From assembly GCA_964486935.1 (NCBI GenBank), contig CAZAPG010000041.1, positions 1 to 63,924 of the forward strand: DNA of 63,924 nt, given 5' to 3'. The first letter of the stretch is position 1. Every line of letters begins with the position of its first letter. The position numbers and the translations under genes were made by a program. Positions 44,740 through 53,790 of this stretch are shown one piece after another. The notes under the pieces are model-generated. The model was not told the origin of the DNA. It did no database searches and saw only the letters and a list, made by a program, of their open reading frames with translations. The DNA is from CAZAPG01 sp964486935. Its GTDB lineage: Bacteria > Chloroflexota > Anaerolineae > 4572-78 > J111.

Positions 44740-45774
44740 TTACTCCTGCGGAACTTTAACCGGCTGCCCGCCTTTGGCCGCCGACTCGTCAATAGCAAAA
44801 ACCAGCGCCATAGTTTTGAAGCTATCAAAGATAGAGGCGTGCGACTCGACGTTGTTCTCGATGCAATCCATGAAGTGGGCAACTTCTGGAATAAAGGGGT
44901 GGTGGCTAACGTCGCCGCTATCGGGTTCGATGGTTGGGAAAGACCAGTAATCTAACGCGCCGGGGTAATGCACCGAAGAGTAAACCTTGTTATTTTGAAT
45001 AGTTCCTTCTGTGCCAAACAGCCGGCAGTTGAAAATATAGCGAGTGTTGCCTTCAACCAGAGATGAGAGTTTGCCCACCGCGCCGTTTTCAAATTTTAGC
45101 GATGCAACCGTTATAGGCGGATATTCAAAATTTTTATCTACTTTGGGGCCGGGGGTAGAAAAAGCGGCCACTTCAACAACTTCGCCCCCCAAAAAGCGGA
45201 GCATGTCTGCGGCGTGGCAGCCTGCCGCCACAAAGGAGCTGCCGGCGTGTTTTTTGGTAACGTAGTAAGGATAACCGGGGTATTCTTTTTTCATGGGGTG
45301 CCAGTAGTCGGCTTCGCCGTAAATTAATTCGCCCAAAATCTTTTGTTCGCGAATCAATTTGACAACGGTTTCAAATTGGGGGTTCCAGCGCAGCACAAAG
45401 CTGGTTACGGTTTTAACGCCAGCCTTGGCTACAGCATCGCGGATGCGGCGCGTGTCGTTAAGGGACACGCCGACCGGCTTTTCAATAACAATATGGCGCC
45501 CGGTTTCTGCGGCGCGCACGCAGTGTTCGGCCCGCACGTCGGGGTGGGTGGTTGAAACCACAATGTTAATACGGTCGTCATTAAAGAAGTCATCAATGGT
45601 AGCGTACTCTTTACCTTCAACGCCATGGGCTTTCATCACGTTTGTAGGTTTGCCCGACGTTTTGTTGTACATCCCCACCACTTCAGTCAGGGGGTGGTCT
45701 CGAAAGGCTTTAACATACTCGCCCGAAACCCAACCGGCGCCAATAATTCCAACACCATACTTTTTGTTAGACAT
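44740..45774 (-). CDS. Gfo/Idh/MocA family oxidoreductase
   Basis: 344 residues. Rossmann motif G-I-I-G-A-G-W-V-S at the N-terminus, I-E-K-P-V-G at 97-102, and A-A-G-C-H-A-A-D in the catalytic region. GGAGG lies before the ATG. It leads the ROK-associated transporter operon, which suggests the imported compound is a polyhydroxy substrate. A 193-base spacer separates it from the binding-protein gene. Confidence 0.9.
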   Translation of the reverse strand: MSNKKYGVGIIGAGWVSGEYVKAFRDHPLTEVVGMYNKTSGKPTNVMKAHGVEGKEYATIDDFFNDDRINIVVSTTHPDVRAEHCVRAAETGRHIVIEKPVGVSLNDTRRIRDAVAKAGVKTVTSFVLRWNPQFETVVKLIREQKILGELIYGEADYWHPMKKEYPGYPYYVTKKHAGSSFVAAGCHAADMLRFLGGEVVEVAAFSTPGPKVDKNFEYPPITVASLKFENGAVGKLSSLVEGNTRYIFNCRLFGTEGTIQNNKVYSSVHYPGALDYWSFPTIEPDSGDVSHHPFIPEVAHFMDCIENNVESHASIFDSFKTMALVFAIDESAAKGGQPVKVPQE

Positions 45775-45908
45775 AATACCTCCACATTGAGTTAATTTGA
45801 TGTTTATAACAGTTGCATGGTTCTCGCTTGCTAATCGACCAATTTATTGTTAGTGACCCGCCGGCGGCGAGCGCGTATGCTGAAAAATCCTCCTGAACCC
45901 GTGATTTC

Positions 45909-45922
45909 GCAAAATATTTTGC
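45909..45922. promoter_or_regulatory. Perfect palindrome, candidate operator
   Basis: GCAAAATATTTTGC in the 203-base spacer between the ROK stop and the Gfo/Idh start. The symmetric AT-centred form resembles ROK/NagC-class sites (which contain TATTTT/AAAATA). It may be a second ROK site controlling the Gfo/Idh-transporter genes. Confidence 0.45.
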
Positions 45923-45977
45923 ATCGTTGCCCATCCTGGCCGCACTTCTTTGGACTGCCGGGAGTGAAGCTGGCTGG

Positions 45978-47186
45978 CTAAACCAACCCCAACTCGTGAC
46001 TTAACAACAAGGCCGCCGCGCCCTGAATGATCATATCATCACCCAGACTGCTCACTTCAAGCCGCGTTTCATTAGATAACTTGGGCAAGACCCGGCTTTT
46101 CATTTCTTGTCGAATAGCTTCTAACAAGGGTTCTCCAAAACGGGCCACGTTTCCGGTGATGAGAATGCGCTGAATATTCAGCACGCCAATCAGGTTAGCC
46201 ATCACTATACCCAAATAACAGCCCACATTGTTAATAACCTGCCGCACAGCTTCATCGCCTGCTTCAAAGGCGTACAACACCGCGTCAAGGCCAACTGCTT
46301 CCGGGTTGTCGGCAAACTGGTGCAGCCTGGAGTGAGGGTCATCTCTGGCAATTAACCTGGCCCGCTCGATAATTGCCTGGCTGCTGGCTACGGTTTCTAA
46401 ACAACCGCGCAAACCGCACAAACAAGGTTTGCCGTTTTTTTCAACCACTACGTGACCAATCTCTCCGGCGCCGGCTCCATCACCCCGATAGATTTGGCCG
46501 TTGAGCACAATCCCCAAACCAATTCCCCAGCCCACTTTAACCACAATCAAATTAGGAACCCGCTGCTTGTAGCCAAAAGTGTAAGCTCCCAGGGCCGCCG
46601 TTTGGCTGCTATTAGCCACGTAAACCGGCAGTTGATAACGACTCTGCAATAAATCCCGCAGCGGGAGATCGTGCCAGTTGAGATTAACCGCTTCTCTAAT
46701 CATCCCGCGTTGCGGGTCCATCAGGCCCGGCGTCCCAATGCCAATTCCCAGCAGCGGGCTGCTGGCCAGGTTAACCAGGCCGTCAATCAACTCGTAGGCC
46801 GGGTCCAGGGGAATGCCGCCATTGCGTTTACTCCAGGGCAATCTTAAACGATGCTTGACCCTCCCCCGTAAATCCATCACCGCGCCAAGAATTTCGCTGC
46901 CCGCAACCAGCAGGTCAATTCCAATTAATTGGCGCGAGTCATCGACAACACTCAACAGAATAGGTGGTTTGCCCCCTTCCGATGGTCCCTGCCCAATTTC
47001 AGCCACCAATCCTTCTTCAATTAGCTCGGCGACGGTGCTGGAAACAGTAGGGCGGGTTAAACGGGTAATTCGGGCAATACTGGCGCGACTGATAGAGCCT
47101 TGAGCATAAATAACCTTCAGAATCAATCGCTTGTTGTGGGTTTTGGTTTGTATTCGTGTTGCCTTTTGGATAGTGGCGACAGCCAT
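45978..47186 (-). CDS. ROK family transcriptional regulator (NagC/XylR type)
   Basis: 402 residues. N-terminal winged helix (about 15-70: S-I-S-R-A-S-I-A-R-I-T-R-L-T-R-P-T-V-S-S), then the ROK sugar-kinase fold. The zinc motif C-L-C-G-L-R-G-C (Cys255, 257, 262) is intact. The kinase catalytic Asp block, usually N-D-A-N, reads N-S-S-Q here, so it is a sensor rather than a kinase. Probably represses its own gene and the downstream importer until a sugar or sugar phosphate binds. Confidence 0.92.
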   Translation of the reverse strand: MAVATIQKATRIQTKTHNKRLILKVIYAQGSISRASIARITRLTRPTVSSTVAELIEEGLVAEIGQGPSEGGKPPILLSVVDDSRQLIGIDLLVAGSEILGAVMDLRGRVKHRLRLPWSKRNGGIPLDPAYELIDGLVNLASSPLLGIGIGTPGLMDPQRGMIREAVNLNWHDLPLRDLLQSRYQLPVYVANSSQTAALGAYTFGYKQRVPNLIVVKVGWGIGLGIVLNGQIYRGDGAGAGEIGHVVVEKNGKPCLCGLRGCLETVASSQAIIERARLIARDDPHSRLHQFADNPEAVGLDAVLYAFEAGDEAVRQVINNVGCYLGIVMANLIGVLNIQRILITGNVARFGEPLLEAIRQEMKSRVLPKLSNETRLEVSSLGDDMIIQGAAALLLSHELGLV

Positions 47187-47208
47187 ATCAACCAGAGGGT
47201 AAGCAGAT

Positions 47209-47233
47209 TTAGTAAGTTAAGTTAACTTACTAA
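47209..47233. promoter_or_regulatory. ROK operator (12-1-12 inverted repeat)
   Basis: TTAGTAAGTTAA-G-TTAACTTACTAA, perfect over 25 bases, immediately downstream of the promoter boxes at 47238-47266 and 23 bases before the regulator ATG. Its position and symmetry fit autorepression. Confidence 0.75.
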
Positions 47234-47237
47234 GCGG

Positions 47238-47266
47238 AGTTTATACCAGTTTGAATTGACTGTCAA
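47238..47266 (-). promoter_or_regulatory. Sigma70 promoter of the ROK gene
   Basis: Minus strand TTGACA (47266-47261), 17-base spacer, TAAACT (47243-47238). The alternative -10 TATAAA at 47245-47240 has a 15-base spacer. The operator lies on the expected start site. Confidence 0.65.
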
Positions 47267-47287
47267 ATAATTGCTCGCCACGGGTCT

Positions 47288-47360
47288 GTCCCAAATTTTG
47301 GGAACAGACTGGGGGTGCGCGAATCCCCTGGTTTGTTCCCAAATTCCAAAAATTTGGGAC
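47288..47360. repeat. Imperfect long inverted repeat with TCCCAAATTT arms
   Basis: GTCCCAAATTTT (47288-47299) matches AAAATTTGGGAC (47349-47360). Inside, GGGAACA matches TGTTCCC, and GGGG matches CCCC around the centre. It lies between the DapA-family stop and the ROK promoter. There is no T-run. It is probably an interspersed palindromic element of this genome. Confidence 0.6.
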
Positions 47361-47399
47361 GCACCCCTCATCGCCAAAATAATAAATAACGCGGCAACC

Positions 47400-48344
47400 C
47401 TACGCCACTGCCAGCGAGGCCAGCAACCCGGCCTTTTCAACCGCCTGTTTCGCTTTGTCCTTTTCCGCCTCCCACAGCGAGGGATAGGGCGGGCGCACGT
47501 AGGTTTGCTCCGGCGTGAGCAGCCCCATGTGAACCAGCGCCACCTTGCAGCGCGCCCGGTAATCGCCGATGGGCCGGCCGTAAATGTAATCACAATAGCC
47601 CTGCACGCGCCCCTGCATCGCTGCCGCCGCGTCAAAATCCTTGCGCTGCACCGCGTTGAGCATCTCCACCAGCAGGCCGACTCCGACCGCGCCATACCCC
47701 AGCAAGCCGCCGGTTGCGCCCAGCAGAAAACTCTCCAGCAAAAAGTTATCGTTGCCGGTGAGCAGAGTGATCGGGTGGCCGGCCCGGCGGATAACATCGC
47801 GGGTCAGCACAAATCGCTCCGCATCAAACGAGGCGTCTTTCAAGCCGATAATCTGCGGTATTTGCAGCACCTCGGCCAGCGCGTGGGGCGGATAGTTGAC
47901 CCCGCCAAAAACCGGCCCCAATTGAAACACAATCAGCGGCAGGCCGGAGGCATCGGCAATGGCCCGGTGGTAGTTGACCATGATTTGCGGGTCGAGCGGG
48001 TCATTTAAAAAAGCCGGGGTGGGAAAGACCAGCAGCGCGTCGGCCCCGGCCTCGCGGGCGGCTCTGGCATTGGCCACCGCCGTTGCAGTGGCCGGCCCGC
48101 CCACCCCGGCGACAATAAAGCAGCGCCCGGCGGCCACTTCTCTGGCCGTTTTAATCACCAGGCTGCGCTCGTCGGGGGTCAGGTAGGGGCCTTCGCCGGT
48201 ATCCACGTTAACGGCCATCCCAACCGGCCCCTGCGCCACCACCCATTCCAGGTAGCGCCGCAAGGCCTCAACATCAATTGAATAATCCTGGCGCATCGGC
48301 ACAATGATGGCCGGGATCATGCCTTCCAAGCTTTTTGCGTCCAT
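47400..48344 (-). CDS. DapA (dihydrodipicolinate synthase) family aldolase
   Basis: 314 residues, a TIM barrel. Schiff-base Lys169 in I-I-G-L-K-D-A-S is present. The conserved Tyr used for proton relay in DapA and NanA (normally Y-N) is Phe140 in I-V-F-Q-L-G, and the G-T-T-G-E block reads N-V-D-T-G-E. It is therefore unlikely to make dihydrodipicolinate. A lyase or dehydratase on a sugar-acid or keto-acid is inferred from the catabolic surroundings. AGGAGG precedes the ATG. It is the last gene of the long minus array. Confidence 0.85.
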   Translation of the reverse strand: MDAKSLEGMIPAIIVPMRQDYSIDVEALRRYLEWVVAQGPVGMAVNVDTGEGPYLTPDERSLVIKTAREVAAGRCFIVAGVGGPATATAVANARAAREAGADALLVFPTPAFLNDPLDPQIMVNYHRAIADASGLPLIVFQLGPVFGGVNYPPHALAEVLQIPQIIGLKDASFDAERFVLTRDVIRRAGHPITLLTGNDNFLLESFLLGATGGLLGYGAVGVGLLVEMLNAVQRKDFDAAAAMQGRVQGYCDYIYGRPIGDYRARCKVALVHMGLLTPEQTYVRPPYPSLWEAEKDKAKQAVEKAGLLASLAVA

Positions 48345-48484
48345 TATGTATACCCTCCTACCTTAAAATTTATTGTAACTGTTCAACTTCAACCGTGAGC
48401 ATCGCTTGTTGCAGGTAACTGGAAATCAGTAAATCGTAACAGAACTCAACAACCAATCACCATTTACCAATTACTAATTTTTGT

Positions 48485-49348
48485 TCACCTTGCCTGCTCA
48501 ATCAACCGGCGCAGTATCTCCAGTTCTTCGCGCGCCACTTTCACTTTGGGCCGCAGATGCGTTTCAACCGAGATGTAGCCGCTGTAGCCATCCGCTGCCA
48601 GAGCTTTTATCTGCCCGGCCCAGTCAATCTGGCCGTGAACCACATAGTGCCGCCGGCCCTGTTCGTCCATAGCGGCGTCTTTAAAGTGAACGTGCCGCAC
48701 CAGATGGCGCACCGCCTGGTAGCCGTCCGGATAGGGCATATCCCCGGCCATAAAGGCGTTGCCGGGGTCCCAGTTGACGCCCAGGGCCGGGTGTCCTACC
48801 GCTTCCACCAGCGCGGCGGTGCGACGACCGGTATCGGCCCAAAAATCGGCTTCAACTTCAACCACCAGTTGCATCCCGGCAGCGGCGGCCCGCTCCGCCG
48901 CGCGATGAAAGATTTCCAGCACTTCGTCGGGGGCAGGGCCGGCGGGCTGCTCGCCCCGGTGAAAGCCAAACGTCAGAATGGTGCTGACTCCCAGCCCCTG
49001 CGCAAACTCAATCGAGGCGGGCAGTAGCTCCTCGCAGTGGTAGGTCACCTCGTCGCGCAGGGTGCGCCAGCGCCGGAACATGCCCTGGTCCATCCAGGCC
49101 AGCGAGGCTTGCTCGCGCCGCCCCAATGGATAGGGAATTTTGAACAGGCCGGGTGAAATGGCGATGATTCTGGCCCCGTGCGCCGCCAGAATTTCGCCCA
49201 GTTGCTCCTGCTGATAGGCCGACAGGTTGGGCGCGCGGTCGGTGTAGTAGCCGCGCAGTTCAAAATCCTTAATGCCCCACTCAACGCCCAATTCGATGGC
49301 GGTTTCCGGGTCGGCGCTGATTTCATCGGTGACGATGCTGATTTTCAT
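48485..49348 (-). CDS. Sugar phosphate isomerase/epimerase (xylose-isomerase-like TIM barrel)
   Basis: 287 residues. The four metal ligands of the AP-endonuclease-2/IolE-like family can be placed: Glu164 (V-E-V-E-A), Asp194 (N-W-D-P-G-N), His221 (H-V-H-F-K-D) and Glu262 (S-V-E-T-H). It interconverts keto-sugars or cyclitol derivatives. Its ATG overlaps the stop of the luciferase-like gene by 4 bases. Confidence 0.88.
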   Translation of the reverse strand: MKISIVTDEISADPETAIELGVEWGIKDFELRGYYTDRAPNLSAYQQEQLGEILAAHGARIIAISPGLFKIPYPLGRREQASLAWMDQGMFRRWRTLRDEVTYHCEELLPASIEFAQGLGVSTILTFGFHRGEQPAGPAPDEVLEIFHRAAERAAAAGMQLVVEVEADFWADTGRRTAALVEAVGHPALGVNWDPGNAFMAGDMPYPDGYQAVRHLVRHVHFKDAAMDEQGRRHYVVHGQIDWAGQIKALAADGYSGYISVETHLRPKVKVAREELEILRRLIEQAR

Positions 49349-50346
49349 GGGCCGGCCTGCCGAAAGACCGGGATAACTTCTTTGGCCAGCAACCGCAGTT
49401 CATCCATAATGAAGGCGTGCGGAATGCCCGGAAAGAAGAGGCGACAAATGAGATGATCCACGCCAAAGGCATCGACAAATTTTTGCAACTGTTGAATCAC
49501 CGTGTCCGGACTGCCCACCAAAAACCGGTTGCGGCTGATGGCGTCAAACTGGTCCACCGGCGCGCTGTCTTCCGCGCCAATCAGCGGATGCTTCCACTTG
49601 CCGCCGCCATACTCGTCGCGGTAGTTGATGAGCAGGTGCTTTTCGGCCATCTCCCTGGCTCTGGCGTCAGTTTCGGCAATCACCACCTCACGGGTGAGGG
49701 GCGTTGGTTTGGTGGCCGGCTCTATGCCGGCGTTCTGCAAATCCTGCCGGTAGCGGCGCTGCGCGTCGAGCAGTTTATCCAGGTTGGCGGTGGGGCCGGG
49801 CACCCAGGCATCCCCCAGTTGGGCCGCCCGCCGCAGCGAAAGCTCGCCCCAGCCGCCCAACCACAGGGGCACGTGGCCGGTGGGGCGCGGCTCGATTTTG
49901 AGCGCCTCTACCCGGTAATATTGACCGACAAAGTTGACCTCTTCCTGCGTCCACAATTGCCGGATGAGGCGCAGGGCTTCTTCAAAGCGGGCGCCGCGCT
50001 TTTCCAGCGGTTCCTGATACAGAGCGAACTCATCGGGCTTGTAGCCGATGGCCGCGCCCAGAATAAAGCGTCCCCGCGACATAATATCCAGCATGGCCAC
50101 ATCTTCGGCTACGCGAACGGGATGGTAAAAGGGCAGCACAATAATATCGGTGCCCAGCAGCAGCCGCTCGGTGCGGGTGGCAATGCCGGCCAGACCCACC
50201 AGCGGCGAAGGCCAGTAGTGGTTTTTAACGCCGTGATGCTCTTCCAGCCAGACCGAGTCGAAGCCCAATTCCTCGCCCAGCAGGACTTCCTCTAAAAATT
50301 CCGGATAGTAAGTTCCCCCCTCGGTGGGGATAAAGCCAAATTTCAT
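49345..50346 (-). CDS. LLM-class (bacterial luciferase-like) flavin oxidoreductase
   Basis: 333 residues from ATG 50346, where the typical start M-K-F-G-F-I-P occurs; 28 extra upstream residues are possible but overlap the ATPase gene. W-L-E-E-H-H, L-P-F-Y-H-P-V-R-V-A-E-D and G-R-F-I-L-G-A-A-I-G-Y match FMN- or F420-dependent monooxygenases. It probably oxidises or oxygenates a carbon, amine or sulfonate in the pathway fed by the Urt-like importer; which cofactor is used cannot be decided. Confidence 0.88.
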   Translation of the reverse strand: MKFGFIPTEGGTYYPEFLEEVLLGEELGFDSVWLEEHHGVKNHYWPSPLVGLAGIATRTERLLLGTDIIVLPFYHPVRVAEDVAMLDIMSRGRFILGAAIGYKPDEFALYQEPLEKRGARFEEALRLIRQLWTQEEVNFVGQYYRVEALKIEPRPTGHVPLWLGGWGELSLRRAAQLGDAWVPGPTANLDKLLDAQRRYRQDLQNAGIEPATKPTPLTREVVIAETDARAREMAEKHLLINYRDEYGGGKWKHPLIGAEDSAPVDQFDAISRNRFLVGSPDTVIQQLQKFVDAFGVDHLICRLFFPGIPHAFIMDELRLLAKEVIPVFRQAGP

Positions 50347-50426
50347 AGGGTGTCGTCCTCTAAAAAACTTGAGATATGGAGCCACCAGCTTCGCCGGAAA
50401 AGCAACGGCTGAAGCTGATGGCGTAC

Positions 50427-51122
50427 TCAAACCAGCAGATAGTCGCGAACAACCTGGTGGCTCTGAAGCGCGTCAACATTGCCGGCATCAACAATGCGCC
50501 CTTTTTCCAGAACATAGCCCCGGCTGGCCACCGACAGGGCAAATGACAGATTTTGTTCAGCCAGCAGCAAGGTTAGCCCATCCCTTTTCAGGCGGGCAAT
50601 TAAACCGGCAATAATATCCACGATGAGCGGGGCCAGCCCTTCGGATGGCTCATCGAGCAGAATTAACTCCGGCTGACCGACCAGCGCGCGGGCAATGGCC
50701 AGCATTTGCTGCTCGCCGCCGCTCAAGGTATTGCCCTTTTGCTCCAGTCGTTCATACAACACCGGAAAATACTCAAAGATCGATTCAGGGATGGGCCGGC
50801 AGCGGGCATGACGGGCCAGCGTACCTAAACGCAGATTGTCCCGGACGGAAATACCGGGAAATATGCGTCGCCCCTGGGGCACCCAGCCAATCCCTCGCCT
50901 GGCGCGGTGGTGGGTGGCTTCAGCGGAGATGTTCTGGCCCTTGAAGCGAATCTGCCCGCCGGTTTGTTTGTTGAGGCCCATCAAGCCTTCCAGCAGGGTT
51001 GTTTTTCCCATGCCGTTACGCCCCAGCAGACAAACAACCTCACCGGGCTGGATCTCCAGATTGATATGATGACAAATCTCGACAGGGCCGTAACCAAATC
51101 CAACCTGCTCAAGAACAAGCAT
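50427..51122 (-). CDS. ABC importer ATPase, UrtE/LivF type
   Basis: 231 residues. Walker A GRNGMGKTT at about 34-42, W-V-P-Q-G-R-R-I-F-P in the Q-loop region, signature LSGGEQQM and Walker B L-I-L-L-D-E-P. The GRNG variant and Q-loop wording are typical of UrtE and FmdF-like proteins. The start shares one base with the partner stop. Confidence 0.92.
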   Translation of the reverse strand: MLVLEQVGFGYGPVEICHHINLEIQPGEVVCLLGRNGMGKTTLLEGLMGLNKQTGGQIRFKGQNISAEATHHRARRGIGWVPQGRRIFPGISVRDNLRLGTLARHARCRPIPESIFEYFPVLYERLEQKGNTLSGGEQQMLAIARALVGQPELILLDEPSEGLAPLIVDIIAGLIARLKRDGLTLLLAEQNLSFALSVASRGYVLEKGRIVDAGNVDALQSHQVVRDYLLV

Positions 51123-51856
51123 TAAAGCACCCTGGTTCCCAAATAAGCCTGGCGCACTTGCGGGTTCCGGGCAATCTCATCAATAGAACCTTGTGCCAGC
51201 ACGCTGCCGTGCTGCAACACGGTTACAATATTGGCGATCTCTCGTATAAATTTCAGGTCATGTTCAATGACAATAGTTGTAATCTGGCGGGAAATCTGCT
51301 TGATGAGTTGCGCGGTTTTGTGCGTTTCGGCCGGGGTCATGCCCGCGGTTGGCTCGTCAAGCAGCAGCAGGCTGGGGCGGCTGGCCAACACCATGCCAAT
51401 TTCCAGCCATTGTTTTTCGCCGTGCGACAATAACTGGGCCGGACTGTTCTGTTTCTCAGCCAGTTGAATGGTCTCCAGAATTGTTGAAATCGAGGCATCA
51501 TCATCCGCCGGGGGGAACATCAGTTTCCGGTAGGTCGACCTGCCCCTGGCCGCAATCTGCAAATTGGCTAACACGGGCAACGCGCCAAATATTGTGGGCG
51601 TCTGGAACTTTCGGCCAATACCCAGCCGGCTGATTTGATGAACAGACAGCCGGTTCAGCACCGCGTCTCTAAAGATAATCTGGCCGGCATCGGGTTTGAT
51701 TTTGCCGGAGACAAGGCCAAATAGCGTGCTTTTGCCCGCTCCGTTTGGGCCGATAATGCAGCGCAACTCGCCCTCGTTGATGGTTAACGAGAGATTGTTG
51801 ATAGCGGTTAACCCGCCGAAATGTTTGGTTAAATGTTGAATTTCCAGAATTGCCAT
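51122..51856 (-). CDS. ABC importer ATPase, UrtD/LivG type
   Basis: 244 residues from ATG 51856 (a TTG one codon earlier is less likely). Walker A GPNGAGKST is normal. The signature is L-S-H-G-E-K-Q-W-L-E-I-G-M, the L-S-H-G form strongly associated with urea and short-chain-amide importers (UrtD). Walker B L-L-L-L-D-E-P. With UrtE-like, LivH and LivM proteins it makes a complete importer. Confidence 0.9.
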   Translation of the reverse strand: MAILEIQHLTKHFGGLTAINNLSLTINEGELRCIIGPNGAGKSTLFGLVSGKIKPDAGQIIFRDAVLNRLSVHQISRLGIGRKFQTPTIFGALPVLANLQIAARGRSTYRKLMFPPADDDASISTILETIQLAEKQNSPAQLLSHGEKQWLEIGMVLASRPSLLLLDEPTAGMTPAETHKTAQLIKQISRQITTIVIEHDLKFIREIANIVTVLQHGSVLAQGSIDEIARNPQVRQAYLGTRVL

Positions 51857-51866
51857 CAAGCAACCA

Positions 51867-52922
51867 TCAAATAATGCGTAGCCTTTTTAACAATCGTTGG
51901 GCCAGCCCCACCAGCCCATCCGGAAAAAACGAAACGACGATGATGAAGAAAATGCCAATGATCAATAACCAGTAAAACACCAGTACATCGCTCATAAACG
52001 CTTGCAAATAATTTACAATCAACGCGCCCAAAATGGCCCCATACAGCGTGCCGCGCCCGCCGACAGCCACCCACACAATAATGGCCGTGGAAAAAAGAAT
52101 CCCCATAATCTCAGCCGAGACAAAACCCACCGGCACATACAGCGCGCCGCTCAAGCCGGCCACGGCGCCGGAAATAATAAACACAATCAACTTGATGCCG
52201 GGCACATTGTAACCAAAAAACTCCACCCGATTTTCATTATTGTTGACCGCCCGCAGGGTTTGGCCAAAGGGCGAGTTGACCAGCCGACGGGTAAAAATGT
52301 AGGCCAGAAACAGAACGGTGACAATAAGATAATAAGGCAGGAATGTACCGGAAACCTCAACCTCCCACACATTGGGAAGCCCCAGCCTGGGGTTGGGAAA
52401 GCCATACAGGCCATTCAAACCGCCGGTAAATTCAATCCAGACAATGGTAATTGACTGGAAAATTGCGCCGACGGCAAAGGTAACGATGGCAAAATAGACG
52501 CCGCCAACGCGCCGAAAAAACATGGCATAGCCCAGCCCCAGCGCCAGCAGCGAGGGCAGGCCGATGGCCAGCAACATGCCCAGATAGGTAGCCCCCGGAA
52601 GGTCGCCCCAGTATTGAAGGGTCAGGGCCAGGCTATAAGCCCCCAACCCAAAAAAGACCGCGTGAGCAAAATTCAAAATGCCGGCATATCCCCATAACAG
52701 GTCAAGGCTTAAAGCCAGAATCCCGTAAACCAGAAACTTGGCCAGCAGGCCAACCTGATACGCGCCCGCCAGCCAGGGAAATATAATCAAAATAAGCAGG
52801 GGGATGCCACTCCAAACAATCGTTTGCCACCGGTCGGTCAAAAAAATCTGTCTGGCCCATGATACGGGCGGCCAGGGTTGAGAAACGGGGTCGATTGAGA
52901 CGTTGGGTGACTTGCCGCTCAT
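51867..52922 (-). CDS. ABC importer permease, LivM/UrtC type
   Basis: 351 residues with about ten membrane segments, after a 40-residue cytoplasmic start. W-G-Y-A-G-I-L-N-F-A-H-A-V-F-F-G-L-G is the family motif, and G-A-I-L-G-A-L-I-V-N-Y lies near the end. The ATG overlaps the LivH stop as ATGA. It lies 10 bases before the UrtD-like ATPase. Confidence 0.9.
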   Translation of the reverse strand: MSGKSPNVSIDPVSQPWPPVSWARQIFLTDRWQTIVWSGIPLLILIIFPWLAGAYQVGLLAKFLVYGILALSLDLLWGYAGILNFAHAVFFGLGAYSLALTLQYWGDLPGATYLGMLLAIGLPSLLALGLGYAMFFRRVGGVYFAIVTFAVGAIFQSITIVWIEFTGGLNGLYGFPNPRLGLPNVWEVEVSGTFLPYYLIVTVLFLAYIFTRRLVNSPFGQTLRAVNNNENRVEFFGYNVPGIKLIVFIISGAVAGLSGALYVPVGFVSAEIMGILFSTAIIVWVAVGGRGTLYGAILGALIVNYLQAFMSDVLVFYWLLIIGIFFIIVVSFFPDGLVGLAQRLLKRLRII

Positions 52923-53776
52923 GACACTTTTCCAAAAAGCCCCTGCGGGCGCAGCCGAATCACCATAATGGCCAGCACCAGCACAATCACCTGGGCCACA
53001 ATCGGCTTTAAAAACGCCGAAAAGCCGGCTTCGAGCATGCCAATCAACGCGCCGCCGCCAACCACGCCAAACAGCTGGCCCAGCCCGCCCATAATTACCA
53101 CTAAAAAAGTGCGGGCAAAGTAATCAAGCCCCATATTGGGGTTGATGGCGATGACCGGACTCATCACCGCCCCGGCCAGGCCGGCCAGAGCGGCCCCCAG
53201 CACAAATACCGCCTGGTCAACCCCTGAAGTATTGATGCCAACAGCTTCGGCCATATTGCGGTCGCTAATGGTGGCCTGAACGCGCAGGCCAAAATCGGTG
53301 CGGGTAAAAAGATACCCGATCAACCCGACAATTAACGCGGTAAAAAGAATAATTGCAATCCGGTAAAGCGGATAAGAAAAGCCGAGCAGCGCCAACTGGC
53401 CGACAATGGGTTGAGTGGCGTAGCGGTGCTCCGGGCCAATGACAATCCGCACCAGTTCACGCAACACAATGCTGACGCCCCACGTACCCAGTAAGGTCTC
53501 AATCGGTCGATGGTACAGAAAGCGGATAAAGCCCCGCTCAATCACCCAGCCCAACAGACCGGTTACAACAGGCGCCAGCATAAAACCCACCCAAAAGGGC
53601 GGCAGCCCCATGTTTTCGGTAAACCAGACGGTGTAAGCCCCCAGCATAAAAAACTCACCGTGGGCCAGGTTGATAACTCCCCGCAGGCCAAAAATAACGG
53701 CCAATCCCAGCGAAATCAGGATGAGCACCGAGGCCAGACTTATTCCGTTAAGCGTTGTTGTTAAAATTGACGCCAT
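52919..53776 (-). CDS. ABC importer permease, LivH/UrtB type
   Basis: 285 residues from ATG 53776. A GTG 14 codons earlier is in frame but lies inside the strong hairpin at 53791-53820, so I prefer the ATG; neither has a good ribosome site. Eight or nine membrane segments, with V-I-N-L-A-H-G-E-F and M-G-G-L-G-Q-L-F-G as family motifs. The other half of the channel is LivM. Confidence 0.88.
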   Translation of the reverse strand: MASILTTTLNGISLASVLILISLGLAVIFGLRGVINLAHGEFFMLGAYTVWFTENMGLPPFWVGFMLAPVVTGLLGWVIERGFIRFLYHRPIETLLGTWGVSIVLRELVRIVIGPEHRYATQPIVGQLALLGFSYPLYRIAIILFTALIVGLIGYLFTRTDFGLRVQATISDRNMAEAVGINTSGVDQAVFVLGAALAGLAGAVMSPVIAINPNMGLDYFARTFLVVIMGGLGQLFGVVGGGALIGMLEAGFSAFLKPIVAQVIVLVLAIMVIRLRPQGLFGKVS

Positions 53777-53790
53777 TTTATATGGTGTTT

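Noticed and set aside
45978..47186. ROK sugar kinase
   Set aside because: An N-terminal winged helix is present and the catalytic Asp is replaced by Ser.
47400..48344. DapA for lysine synthesis
   Set aside because: The relay Tyr and G-T-T-G-E block are not conserved, and no lysine genes are nearby.
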